From Misgurnus anguillicaudatus (taxonomy: Eukaryota > Chordata > Actinopteri > Cypriniformes > Cobitidae), in the NCBI RefSeq assembly GCF_027580225.2, contig NC_073354.2, positions 30,400,001 to 30,464,000 on the forward strand: a stretch of 64,000 bases of DNA, read 5' to 3'. Of this stretch, positions 38,011-48,405 are shown piece by piece. A model generated the notes under the pieces. That model worked only from the letters and a program-made list of their open reading frames with translations, was not told the origin of the DNA and made no database searches. Every line of letters begins with the position of its first letter. Position 1 is the first letter of the stretch. Position numbers and translations under genes: made by a program.

Positions 38011-38461
38011 TATACATCACACATCATGCGCATATGAGTTACAATTTATTACTCAAATATACAGTGATATCATTGCTCCAATGTATGAATACGCTAAACT
38101 GTTTAAATCCTGATCCCATTACAGCTGATATCCCATGATGAGCAAAATATCCACGGCACATCCTTCCGGGTGGATGTTGAAGAAGTGATAACCAAAGCAC
38201 ACACTGGCAGGATGTTTTGTATACAATCTATACTAATAGAGTGAAATCCATGAAACATTGTCATGAGAAAAAGCGATGACATAAGTTAAGCCATCCCTGA
38301 ATCTATGCTAAATCTGTTGCCTCACATACTAAAAAAACCCCATTTGGGATGAGGAAGACACAGATGCTGTAAATAATGAGTCAGCTGTCTTAGATACAAA
38401 TCTGCCTGAAGGTATGAAGACCCTCACCTGCAGCTTATCTATGTCTTATAGTTTACATTCG
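38011..38461. other. Non-coding stretch, nothing recognised
   Basis: AT-rich sequence with no open frame, repeat end or RNA gene that I can support. Confidence 0.4.
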
Positions 38462-38556
38462 TGGATTTGGCATATGCATTTATCCAAAGTGTAATACTAC
38501 AAATTTAATGTGTGTTTTCTGGGCTTGAACCCACAACCTTGGTGTTATAGGAACAC
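38462..38556 (-). mobile_element. tRNA-derived SINE remnant, inverted
   Basis: The minus strand shows a B-box-like GGGTTCAAGCCC followed by the degraded SINE tail TTTGGATAAATGCAT. Confidence 0.55.
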
Positions 38557-38738
38557 TTTTTAAAATCATTGTGGAATTTGAATATATTAATGAAACACAC
38601 GATTAAAAAAATATCAAGCTCTGATCACTTACGTTGAAGGATTTACAGTCACAAAACATTTCTCAAATCAACCTTGAATCTGTTTTGGTGTCTCTAAGGA
38701 ATTTAGGAAACAAGGTTGAAAACGTGGTGAAATGGGCG

Positions 38739-39112
38739 AAGGTGCAGTGTGTAAATTTTAGTGGCATCTAGTGGTGAGGTTGCGAATTGCAACCAACGGC
38801 TCAGTCCACTGCTTGCTTTTGAAACACATAAAGAAGCTACAGTAGCCGCCACCGGACAAACATGTCATCGTCAGAGACAACTTAGTAAAAAAAATTGTCC
38901 GTTAAGGGCTTCTGTAGAAAAATGGCGGCACAAAATGGCGACTTCCATATAAGGGGACCCTCTGTGTATGTAGATAAAAGGTCTCGTTCTAAGGTAATAA
39001 ACACATAACGGTTCATCCTGAAAGGTCTTTATACACCCTTGATAATATAGTTTTGTATATTATTTTGCATTTCTGTCAAGAGATCCTTCTAAAAATTACA
39101 CACTGGACCTTT
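38739..39112. mobile_element. AAGGTGCAGTGTGTAA TIR element
   Basis: The left end AAGGTGCAGTGTGTAAATTTT pairs with the right end AAAATTACACACTGGACCTT. The interior includes an AAAATGGCGGC block. Non-coding. Confidence 0.65.
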
Positions 39113-39302
39113 AAACCCACTCACTCAAGAAAACATTGTAAACAGTGAGCATGTCAAGGCCAAAACATGAGATCTTACTAGATAGTGATTTTAGCTTGAG
39201 AAACATATAACTTCAATTCATCATAAAGTTTGTAACCAATTCATGTAGGGCAGTCTTCCTCAACTAGGGGGCAGGGCCATTATAGGAGGCCTTGAGATCA
39301 GA

Positions 39303-39305
<3 letters not shown>

Positions 39306-39334
<29 letters not shown>
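39306..39334. repeat. AC microsatellite
   Basis: An uninterrupted AC dinucleotide run of about 29 bases. Confidence 0.9.
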
Positions 39335-39335
<1 letters not shown>

Positions 39336-39520
39336 GCATTTTTTTCTTATTTTTTGTGATGCATGTATGGATGTTCAGATGTTGTTATTGTACAGATAGG
39401 TAAATTATTTACAGGTGATATTTACAGTTGCATTGTTTAGGATGGAATTTACAGATGTATAGTTTGTGGTGATTATAAACAATATATAGATAACTTAAAA
39501 CTATTGAAAATATTTCTTTA

Positions 39521-40913
39521 TGTGGCCAGTGGCATCAGATACTTCAGGAAACTGTATAGAATTATATAATAGTCGACTACGCCACCCGGTGTATACACCG
39601 GGAACTCAGCCCCAAAACAAGGGACACACAGGTTCGTAACCAAAAGAAATGGGTGAGCAAAGAGACATAGGCCAGGGAGTACCGAAGATAAGCAGCTTTA
39701 TTTAAATACAAAAGTTAAAAACCCAACACATTGACATCATAGGCTCAAGAGCCACAGATCAAAACTAAATGCAACACTTTACAAAACTTCAAAAAGAAAA
39801 TGAACACAAAAAGAAACAGATACACGAGAAGGCTTAAAGGGTAGGGTGATGGCCTGCTATGACCCTCAATACACACGACACGCTTAATATCCGTACATGA
39901 CACACTTAATATCCACACACACCCACACTGGTGAAATCAAGTCACTCAATGCACTGCACTCAGTGTGAACCCGTTAAATAGCGGCTAAACCCCTCCTCTA
40001 TAAACCCTCTTCGTCACGCAATAAATAAAGAGCAAGAGACACACAATAAACATTAACTGGCAAGAGCCAGCCCCCAAAAGGGAAGAAAATCAGTTCATAA
40101 CAAAAGAAATAATAAACAAAAACAATATTAATGTCACTGTCGTTTTGGGAACTCAACTAAACTTAAATCTAACAAAGAAAATAAATTAAATTGCAAAATA
40201 CACAAGTGAACACAAAACAAATCTCATTTATGATTTGAAACAAAATGAGACACAAATCAAAACAAACTACAATCGACGACACATTCAAAGAGCAGTGCAA
40301 ACCAGCGAGAGACAGCCACGTTCAGGTGTGTTAGAATGAAAGTTTAAATTTGCTCAAATAAGGAACCGATAAACTCAGTACAGGCAAGGCAGCAGTGCGT
40401 TCATTAGCAAACGCGCATCTCGTCCCGAAATATAAAGATGAAACCCTTGTGCCTTTCACTCCATCAGATGATGTTCATAATGCGGTACCATGCACGGTCT
40501 CGGACCATAACATGCAGTGGATTGTTTGTTGACGAGCTCAAAGCCAAGGGCAGCCTCCGCACAGCAGCAGAACAGAAAGACGGCACTTCCGAAACGCTCC
40601 CATTCATAAATGGCAACTTCTGTAGTAATCTAATACTATGCCCAATCTCCGGACCATTACATGCAGTGGATTGTTTGTTGACAAACTCAAAGCCAGGGGC
40701 AGCCTACACACAGCAGCAGAACAGCGAGACGGCACTTCAGAAACTCTCCCATTCATAAATTGCGACTTCCGTAAAGGGGCGGTACGAATGACGACGCATC
40801 TCAGGTAACAAACGCGTCCTCATTTTATACCCTGCCAGCCAACTGCTGATAGGTTCAAGGTTTTCACATGACACTGGCCAATAATCAACCCGAATACTCT
40901 TCATTCTGCTACA
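39521..40913 (-). repeat. 3' LTR of the Ty3/gypsy element
   Basis: TG...CA ends. By reading it against the other LTR I count roughly 35-40 substitutions and a few small indels, about 97% identity. A direct repeat of about 149-bp period lies inside it (about 40484-40627 and 40633-40776). Confidence 0.9.
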
Positions 40914-40928
40914 TTCCTCCCCCACCTT
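40914..40928 (-). other. Polypurine tract
   Basis: On the minus strand AAGGTGGGGGAGGAA directly abuts the 3' LTR, the expected place for plus-strand priming of reverse transcription. Confidence 0.75.
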
Positions 40929-40969
40929 ATAAATCGTCGCCCCGACGATAAGTCACTAGACCTCAAGAA

Positions 40970-41974
40970 TCAAACCCATGGCCTGAAAACAGCTAAAACT
41001 ACACTAGATGTTGCGCCCAAGGGTGCCCTACTACATTCTACAGCTCCTCCCACTGCCCTGGGCAGATGATGAACATTTGAATGTTGGCCAGCTGTTGGCC
41101 TCCTGGATTTACGAGGCAGAATCTCAGCCTCTCGCGGCTGCTCTAAAACTGACAAGCCTACTGCTGAACCTTGACCTATTCCCACCTCGTAACAAGGACC
41201 TGGCTCATCCATAGCCACGGCTCCCTCGGACACCACCGACTCCTCCAAAGGCACAGAGACACCAGTTGCCTGGGATGACTCTGGCATGGCTACCCACAAG
41301 TCCACCTCCTCTAAACTATCCTGTGAACTCAGTTCTGGTTCCACCTCTCGAGCAACACAAGGTACCACAAGAACCGGGCTCCCTTGCACCTGAGCTTTTA
41401 ACAATGACCGGTGAACCCGCTTGATCTTACCCAGATCCTCCACTGGTGCGATCGTATAGACCGGGCCACCTGACCTAGGCGCCTCAATCACCCTATACAC
41501 CACAGAGCTCCATAGGTCCTGAATCTTGTGTCGGCCCTGCCTACCACATTCCTTGAGATAAACCAGCTGCCCTTGCTCCAGTGGTGCATCGCGGACTCGC
41601 AAATCAAAAGTTGCTTTCCGACGATTGGCGGCCACCTTTAAGCGATCTCTTGCCCCATCAAAGGCTACTTGTAACCGTGTCTGGTGCTCCAAAATCCACT
41701 CATGCACCTCACCTGCCACTGGCTCAGGCACTCTGCCCAACAAGAAATCAATGGGGAGCCGCGGTTCCTGACCAAACATAAGGAAGTGCGGAGACTCACC
41801 CGTGGCCTGGTGGGGAGTTGTGTTATATGAAAAGAGCACCTGAGGAAGGCATGACACCCAATCTCTTTTTCTTGAAACTGGCAAGGTGCGCAGTAAATTA
41901 TGTAGGGTTCTATTGAAGCGCTCGCACTGACCATTACCTGCTGGGTGATATAGTGCGAGACTTCTCGACCCCAT
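40970..41974 (-). pseudogene. Integrase C-terminal part of pol, out of frame
   Basis: This frame continues the integrase after the break in the upstream pol frame. The third catalytic acid is E18, in NGQCERFNRT. It is followed by the usual core end and an SH3-like GPY/F-type segment (about residues 130-195). The remaining tail of roughly 140 residues is acidic, has no chromodomain, and I do not recognise it. The first few codons overlap the upstream frame and are probably not native. The frame difference corresponds to one extra base or two missing bases around 41950-41965. Confidence 0.85.
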
Positions 41975-44900
41975 ACAGCTTACACAGTTGCTGGATCAAA
42001 AGTGACTCAAAGTTGCGGCCCTGGTCAGAATGAATTCGCACCGGGACCCCAAACTTATAGAACCATTCACTCACCAGCACCTGCGCTACAGTCTCGGCCC
42101 GTTGATCCCTGGTGGGGACGGCAAGAGTGAACTTTGTAAAGACATCCGTCATTACAAGAACATTCTCCAGGCCTGAACGGGAGGCTTCAAGCAACGTGAA
42201 ATCAATAGCCAAGATATCATTTGGCCGGGACGCTAATAAATGTCCCATAAAACTACGGGCAGCTGGTACATTGTCCTTGGCAACTTGACATCGTTCACAC
42301 TCCTGAACCCACCGTGCCACCTCGGCTGCCATACTGGGCCAATAACATCGTTGGCGCACCAACTCAGTAGTGCGCTCAATGCCCTGGTGCCCGTGTTCTT
42401 GATGTAACCCCTGTAAGACATCATGCCGCAGCACCGAAGGTAACACTACTTGCAAAATCTCCTCTCCACCGTCAGGATGAAAAATCCGACGGTAAATCAC
42501 CCCCTGCCTCTCCACCAGGCGATCCCACTGCCGAAGAAGACTTAAAGCAGCCTGTGAGAGCTGCCGGCGTTTGAGAGGCCCAGGAAACTCCTGTTTTCTC
42601 CAAAACCCTAAAATCTCACCAATTACTGGGTCAGCCTCTTGTAGGCCCCCAATCTGATCAGTTGAATGACCCGGTAAGGCAGTCACAACAGCCTGAGTTG
42701 CAAGCGGAGCCAATGGTGTAGCAACCACCTGATGTACCGCAGCAGGAACAGCTGTACCTGGAAACAGGCTGCCTGTCCCTTCCAGCTCAGGTGGATTCTG
42801 GCGCGACAAAGCATCAGCGTTCGTATTACACCTCCCCGGCCGATACCTTATTTCAAAATTGAAGCAAGCAAGCTGTGACGCCCAGCGCTGCTCCGTAGCC
42901 CCCAACTTAACGGAGTTCAGATGGCTGAGGGGATTGTTATCAGTATACACTACACATTTATGGCCTAATAAGTATTCTCTAAACTTCTCAGCCATAGCCC
43001 ACTTTAAAGCCAAGAACTCCAGCTTCATCGAGCTATAGTTGGACATGTTACGTTCTGTAGGTCTTAGACCACGACTTGCATACGCCACAGGTCTTACTTT
43101 ACCACCCTGCTCCTGGGAAAGGACAGCACCTAGCCCACCCAGGCTAGCATCCACTTCCAAAATAAATGGAAGGGAAAAGTCTGCATAACCGAGTACCGGG
43201 GCTGAAATAAGCTTACCCTTCAAACTCTCAAAGCTTCTCTGACAGTGGGTAGTCCAGCCACTGGCAAAACCTGGCTCTGCTCTCTTCCGAGACTTTGTGC
43301 CCCCAAACTCTGCAACCAACCTATGTAGAGGGGCTGCCAATTTGGCAAACCCCTCCACAAAACGGCGGTAATAACTCGCAAAGCCTAAAAAGGAACGAAG
43401 CTCTGACACACTAGTAGGTTGTGGCCACTGGGCCACCGCCTCAATCTTCTTAGGGTCTGTGGACACACCATCGGCTGAAATCACATGACCCAAATATGTA
43501 ACTTCTGAACGAAAGAAAACGCATTTCTCCAATTTTGCCTTAAGGCCTTCGCACTGCAACCTACTCAAAACAAGCTCCAGTCGTTCCAGATGTTGTATGA
43601 CTGAGGATGAAAAAATTACAATATCATCCAAATACAGTAACAATGACTGACACTGTTGATCACCAAATAAACGCTGCATTAGACGCTGAAATGTACTAGG
43701 TGCATTGCAAAGGCCAAAAGGCATGCGATTCCATTCAAATAGACCAAATGGAGTACAAAATGCAGTCTTAGGCCGGTCTTGTTCACTGACAGGGACCTGA
43801 TTGTATCCGCTAGCTAGATCCATGGTGGAGAACCAACGGGCCCCTGTCAGTGAATCCAATGATTCCTCAATACGAGGAAGAGGAAACGCATCCTTTCGAG
43901 TCCTGGCGTTTAACTGACGGTAGTCTACGCACATCCGCAGACTACCGTCCTTTTTCTTGACAAGAACTATTGGGGATGCGTAAGGGCTACAGCTTTCACG
44001 TATCACCTTAGCCTCCAACAACATATTGATATGGGCCTTCACCACCTCATACTCTGATGGGGGTATTCGACGGTACCGCTGCCGAACTGGGGTATCATCA
44101 ACCAGTGGGATCTCATGTGACAACAGGGTAGTACACCCCAAGTCCCCCTCATGCCCTGAAAACACTGACTGGTACTGCAAAAGTAAAGCCTGAACACGTT
44201 CTTGATCATCCAGTGATAACACAGACAAATCAGTAGCCTTTATCTGTTCTTCAACCGTTGGCAACTCATGAGAGATCTGCGAGTTAATGGTAGCAGAGAT
44301 GGTTTTAACCTCCGTAACCCCTGATGGTAAACTGACAACATAAACACTAGTTAAAGTGCCTAAATAAGTGCGTGGGTAAAGGACAAGGTCAGTGGTTCCC
44401 ACATTCACCACTGGCACCGACACCATACCTCGATTTACCTGCACCAACGATGGTGAGGCCAACAATCCAGCTGGCAAACCAGAGTCAGGGGGCTCAAAAA
44501 GCACAGTGTCATGCAAAAACTGCTCTGAACAAGTTGCCGTAACGAGTTGTAACGTGCCACCCGGGATGCGTTGTACCCTACGACCACGTACCCTAACTGA
44601 CCCTGCACGAGTAGAATGAGACTGGGAGCATACCTTATGACAATGTTGAAATGCCTTTGTTACAATACTGGGCACCTGAACTAATGAGGGAGATTCAAAA
44701 AGAGAAGGGCCATGTTGTCCAAAAAGCTCCTGGTAGCATCGGCTGAGAACATTCATTCCCAGAACGCCCGGTGCCTGGAAACACATGCCCCCAGGAGGAT
44801 CTCGGACAACCAGCACCCCACATTTTGGCACTAACCTGCCACAAAGTTCGACATCCAACTCCACATATCCAATGTACGGGATGTCCAACCCGTTGGCAGC

Positions 44901-45065
44901 ACGCAGTTGCAACCATTGGCATGATCGCAAACGATCCTGACCCCATGGTTCAAAATTCTGTAAAAAACAACTCTCGGTTATTGTCGAAACCATGGAGCCT
45001 GTGTCTATAAGGCAAGGCACCTGAACCCCACCCATGCAAATCACCAAATGAGGGCATGAAGACAT
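41934..45065 (-). CDS. Pol polyprotein: protease, RT, RNase H, integrase N-terminal part
   Basis: 1043 residues from the first methionine. Aspartic protease with DTG at 21-23 and a GVLGMN segment near 100. Reverse transcriptase at about 330-540, with catalytic D416 (FSTMDLASGY) and YLDD at 478-481. RNase H at about 630-755, with acids D639, E683, D709 and D751. Integrase zinc finger H888, H893, C923, C926, then catalytic D955 and D1014. The frame stops at 41934 just before the third integrase acid, which sits in the next frame, so the enzyme is broken in this copy. Upstream of the methionine the frame stays open to 45185 and overlaps the end of gag in the -1 frame, so the native start is probably by ribosomal frameshift rather than at this ATG. 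Confidence 0.93.
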   Translation of the reverse strand: MSSCPHLVICMGGVQVPCLIDTGSMVSTITESCFLQNFEPWGQDRLRSCQWLQLRAANGLDIPYIGYVELDVELCGRLVPKCGVLVVRDPPGGMCFQAPGVLGMNVLSRCYQELFGQHGPSLFESPSLVQVPSIVTKAFQHCHKVCSQSHSTRAGSVRVRGRRVQRIPGGTLQLVTATCSEQFLHDTVLFEPPDSGLPAGLLASPSLVQVNRGMVSVPVVNVGTTDLVLYPRTYLGTLTSVYVVSLPSGVTEVKTISATINSQISHELPTVEEQIKATDLSVLSLDDQERVQALLLQYQSVFSGHEGDLGCTTLLSHEIPLVDDTPVRQRYRRIPPSEYEVVKAHINMLLEAKVIRESCSPYASPIVLVKKKDGSLRMCVDYRQLNARTRKDAFPLPRIEESLDSLTGARWFSTMDLASGYNQVPVSEQDRPKTAFCTPFGLFEWNRMPFGLCNAPSTFQRLMQRLFGDQQCQSLLLYLDDIVIFSSSVIQHLERLELVLSRLQCEGLKAKLEKCVFFRSEVTYLGHVISADGVSTDPKKIEAVAQWPQPTSVSELRSFLGFASYYRRFVEGFAKLAAPLHRLVAEFGGTKSRKRAEPGFASGWTTHCQRSFESLKGKLISAPVLGYADFSLPFILEVDASLGGLGAVLSQEQGGKVRPVAYASRGLRPTERNMSNYSSMKLEFLALKWAMAEKFREYLLGHKCVVYTDNNPLSHLNSVKLGATEQRWASQLACFNFEIRYRPGRCNTNADALSRQNPPELEGTGSLFPGTAVPAAVHQVVATPLAPLATQAVVTALPGHSTDQIGGLQEADPVIGEILGFWRKQEFPGPLKRRQLSQAALSLLRQWDRLVERQGVIYRRIFHPDGGEEILQVVLPSVLRHDVLQGLHQEHGHQGIERTTELVRQRCYWPSMAAEVARWVQECERCQVAKDNVPAARSFMGHLLASRPNDILAIDFTLLEASRSGLENVLVMTDVFTKFTLAVPTRDQRAETVAQVLVSEWFYKFGVPVRIHSDQGRNFESLLIQQLCKLYGVEKSRTISPSR

Positions 45066-45151
45066 TAAAGACGATACTGAACGAGAATTCTGACAAAAAT
45101 TTGAGCCGCCATCTACCCCAACCGAGCTGTGACTCTGCAGCCCGGCGGGTG

Positions 45152-46276
45152 CTAGTTTTCCGACAACTGCTGTGCAAAAGGCTGTTCACCTCCAGCCAAA
45201 GGAGGAACCATACGAGAAGATGGAGGGTGAGGGGGAACCCGTTCCCCGTCACACTCCCTGGCAAAGTGGCCAGGTCGCTGACACCTTCGACAAATTATAG
45301 TATTGCCACGAGAAGAATAGTTCCGCGAATGAGGAGATTGACTACGTGCCCGAGGGGCTTTGCTACACTCAACAACCGTCTGTAGCCGAGTCACACTTTT
45401 AGAGAGCTGATTTAGTTGGGCTTGCTGCGATTTCAACAGGTCCTTTAACTCACTTAACTCCAACGTTGAGGCACTGCGGGCGTCTAACGATGATCCCCCC
45501 TGTACCCCATATTGTATGACGGGGACCAAAGGAACCGACTGGCTTCGACGGCGGTCGCCCCCCGGCATCCCCTCCCTCTCCCATCTAAGAGCCTCACTAC
45601 GGACCTCCAACAAACTGGAGGAGGGCAAGCGACGTACTAGTTGTTTTAACTCACGACGTAAGGAGCTATCGATCACATGTTCGACAAATTGATCACGCAC
45701 AAGGGTTTCTGAATTTGGCATATCATAAGGAGACTTTTCTTCAACAGATTTCCAAAGGCTCATCAGGGCTAGTGAAAACTCTAATAGAGTCTCCCCTTCA
45801 CGTTGTTTACGAGAGAAAAATGCCTCTTGCAGAGACACATATGACTGATTACAGCCATAAAGTTCCCTCAATGCTGCAATAATTTTAGTGTAATCGTCCC
45901 GTTCCGCACAAGGTCGATGCCTTATCTCCTCCCGTGCTTCCCCCTCCAAATGGTCAAAAACAAAAAACGCTTTATCAACAATAGAAAGATGGCGCGCCTG
46001 TATACACGCCTGTACTTCCTCAACCCATTCATCAATGCTGATGCCAGTCCGGCCGTTGAATTTTGGACATCGCCGATCACGTGGTACAAACACAAACCTC
46101 TCAGCCGAAGTGGCACCAGCACTCATGGGTTGGGACACGGTGGCAGGGGCCTCTGCAACACTAGGAAGAGCATTATTTGGCAACATTGAAGCAGATACAC
46201 GTTCTTGGCGCAATTTTTCATTATCAGCCTTTAGCTGTATTACCAACTCCCTTAATTCTTGCAACTCTCCCTCCAT
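45152..46276 (-). CDS. Gag polyprotein
   Basis: 374 residues. The N-terminal ~25 residues (ELQELRELVIQLKADNEKL) look coiled-coil. A capsid-like region follows at about 70-260, with a CPKFNG...EWVEEVQA start typical of Ty3/gypsy gag in fish. A basic linker leads to a CCHC zinc knuckle at 329-342 (CRRCQRPGHFAREC), which binds the RNA genome. The stop is TAG at 45152-45154. Pol lies in the -1 frame and is open across the last 11 gag codons. The frame itself appears intact. Confidence 0.92.
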   Translation of the reverse strand: MEGELQELRELVIQLKADNEKLRQERVSASMLPNNALPSVAEAPATVSQPMSAGATSAERFVFVPRDRRCPKFNGRTGISIDEWVEEVQACIQARHLSIVDKAFFVFDHLEGEAREEIRHRPCAERDDYTKIIAALRELYGCNQSYVSLQEAFFSRKQREGETLLEFSLALMSLWKSVEEKSPYDMPNSETLVRDQFVEHVIDSSLRRELKQLVRRLPSSSLLEVRSEALRWEREGMPGGDRRRSQSVPLVPVIQYGVQGGSSLDARSASTLELSELKDLLKSQQAQLNQLSKSVTRLQTVVECSKAPRARSQSPHSRNYSSRGNTIICRRCQRPGHFARECDGERVPPHPPSSRMVPPLAGGEQPFAQQLSEN

Positions 46277-46512
46277 CGCTATGCACTACTTACCACTTAT
46301 GGAGGGGTCAACCACGAGAAGATTTACTCACCAATAACCTCCACTGCTGCCTTGCCTTTTAGAAAAGAGAAAAAAAATTATGAAATTTTTTTTTTTTTTT
46401 TAGAAAAATTCCCAACCGTACAATACCAAACCAAAAAAAAAAAAAATTAGCTGCATCAAAAGCACTCCCAAACCTGCTTCTCAAAATACACGCTCACCCA
46501 AAAAATGGAAAC

Positions 46513-46530
46513 CCTGCCGACACTACGCCA
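46513..46530 (-). other. Primer binding site, tRNA-Ser-like
   Basis: Read on the minus strand, TGGCGTAGTGTCGGCAGG starts two bases inside the 5' LTR. It is complementary to the 3' end of vertebrate tRNA-Ser (AGA type, ending CTGCCGACTACG-CCA, recalled) except for two extra bases in the middle. Confidence 0.6.
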
Positions 46531-46532
46531 AA

Positions 46533-47940
46533 TGTGGCCAGTGGCATCAGATACTTAAGGAAACTGTATAGAATTATATAATAGTCGACTACGCCACCCG
46601 GTGTATACACCGGGAACTCAGCCCCAAAACAAGGGACACACAGGTTCGTAACCAAAAGAAATGGGTGAGCAAAGAGACGTAGGCCAGGGAGTACCGAAGA
46701 TAAGCAGCTTTATTTAAATACAAAAGTTAAAAACCCAACACATTGACATCATAGGCTCATGAGCCACAGATCAAGACTAAATGCAACACTTTACAAAACT
46801 TCAAAAAGAAAATGAACACAAAAAGAAACAGATACACGAGAAGGCTTAAAGGGTAGGGTGATGGCCTGCTATGACCCTCAATACACACGACACGCTTAAT
46901 ATCCGTACATGACACACTTAATATCCACACACACCCACACTGGTGAAATCAAGTCACTCAATGCACTGAACTCAGTGTGAACCCGTTAAATAGCGGCTAA
47001 ACCCCTCCTCTATAAACCCCCTTCGTCACGCGATAAATAAAGAGAAAAAGACACACAATAAAAATTAAATGGCAAAAGCCAGCCCCCAAAAAGTTAATAA
47101 AATCAATTCACAACAAAAGAAATAATAAAAAAAAATAAATAATATTAATGTCAATTTCGTTTTGGGAACTCAACTAATCTTTAATATAACAAAGAAAATA
47201 AATTAAATTGCAAAATACACAAGTGAACACAAAACAAAAGAAAACAAATCTCATTTATGATTTGAAACAAAATGAGACACAAATCAAAACAAACTCCAAT
47301 CGACGACACCTTCAAAGAACAGGGCAAACCAGCGAGAGACAGCCACGTTCAGGTTTGCTAGAATGAAAGTTGAAATTTGCTCAAATAAGGAAACGATAAA
47401 CTCAGTACAGGCAAGGCAGCAGTGCGTTCATTAGCAAACGCGCATCTCGTCCCGAAATATAAAGATGAAACCCTTGTGCCTTTCACTCCATCAGATGATG
47501 TTCATAATGCGGTACTATGCACGGTCTCGGACCATAACATGCAGTGGATTGTTTGTTGACGAGCTCAAAGCCAAGGGCAGCCTCCGCACAGCAGCAGAAC
47601 AGAAAGACGGCACTTCCGAAACGCTCCCATTCATAAATGGCAACTTCTGTAGTAATCTAATACTATGCCCAATCTCCGGACCATTACATGCAGTGGATTG
47701 TTTGTTGACAAACTCAAAGCCAGGGGCAGCCTACACACAGCAGCAGAACAGCGAGACGGCAATTCAGAAACTCTCCCATTCATAAATTGCAACTTCTGTA
47801 AAGGGGCGGTACGAATGACGACGCATCTCAGGTAACAAACGCGTCCTCATTTTATACCCTGCCAGCCAACTGCTGATAGGTTCAAGGTTTTCACATGACA
47901 CTGGCCAATAATCAACCCGAATACTCTTCATTCTGCTACA
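46533..47940 (-). repeat. 5' LTR of the Ty3/gypsy element
   Basis: The promoter-bearing LTR for the minus-strand element. It has the same TG...CA ends as the 3' copy and is 15 bases longer owing to small indels in its A-rich middle (about 47090-47250). TTTA follows at 47941. Confidence 0.9.
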
Positions 47941-48054
47941 TTTATAATCAACCAAAAATCATTATTTTGCTTAGTCTTTGGTTATTTCTATACAGTACTT
48001 TAAGGTTGATTTCCTCCGCTTTAGGGAAATGTTTTAAATTATAGGTAGGCTGTT

Positions 48055-48287
48055 CTCAACCCGAAGGCTGCACCCTACGGAGGTTGCATATGCAGGGTGC
48101 ATACTTCATCAAGCCTGGTTTATTTAAGTTAACTGGGCAATACACTCGCAAGTTATGAGCATATTCCAACAATTTACGATATACTAAGAATAACAGTCAA
48201 CTTTATATTTGTTAATATTATGAAATAAGACAGTCGTCGTATGCAGACTAGACATGCGACCTCCGGAGGCTGTAGCCTTCGGATTGA
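48055..48287. mobile_element. TIR MITE upstream of hddc2
   Basis: The left end CTCAACCCGAAGGCTGCA pairs with the right end GTAGCCTTCGGATTGAG; the pairing continues over CTACGGAGGT / ACCTCCGGAG. 233 bases, ending about 120 bases before the hddc2 start codon. Confidence 0.7.
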
Positions 48288-48339
48288 GTAACGGCCGTTG
48301 ATTTTTGTGCTTATATTGTGCCATCTAGCGGCGCGTGCG

Positions 48340-48405
48340 TGTTATTACCTCACAGTTTTACTTCCGGGTCGCTGCCGTTGGCTTCGTCTCGGCTTTAGTA
48401 ACGGA
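48340..48405 (+). promoter_or_regulatory. hddc2: Likely hddc2 promoter/5'UTR
   Basis: A GC-richer stretch directly upstream of the start codon with an ETS-type ACTTCCGGGTC (about 48359-48369) and no TATA box, typical of a housekeeping promoter. The transcription start is not determined. Confidence 0.4.

Larger units (their letters stand above)
39521..47940 (-). mobile_element. Ty3/gypsy LTR retrotransposon, nearly complete
   Basis: Two LTRs of about 1.4 kb starting TGTGGCC and ending CTACA enclose gag and pol on the minus strand in the order gag, protease, RT, RNase H, integrase, which is the Ty3/gypsy order. TTTA flanks both ends as a 4-bp target duplication. No envelope-like frame is present. 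The integrase is split by a frameshift, so this copy is probably not autonomous. It lies 465 bases upstream of the hddc2 start codon, pointing away from the gene. Confidence 0.93.

Noticed and set aside
39240..39300. ACTAGGGGGCAGGG segment as another CTCF site
   Set aside because: It lacks the CCA start of the core and resembles the edge of a common fish repeat.
44771..45385. Open frames opposite and beside gag-pol
   Set aside because: They lie in other frames of clear retrotransposon coding sequence.
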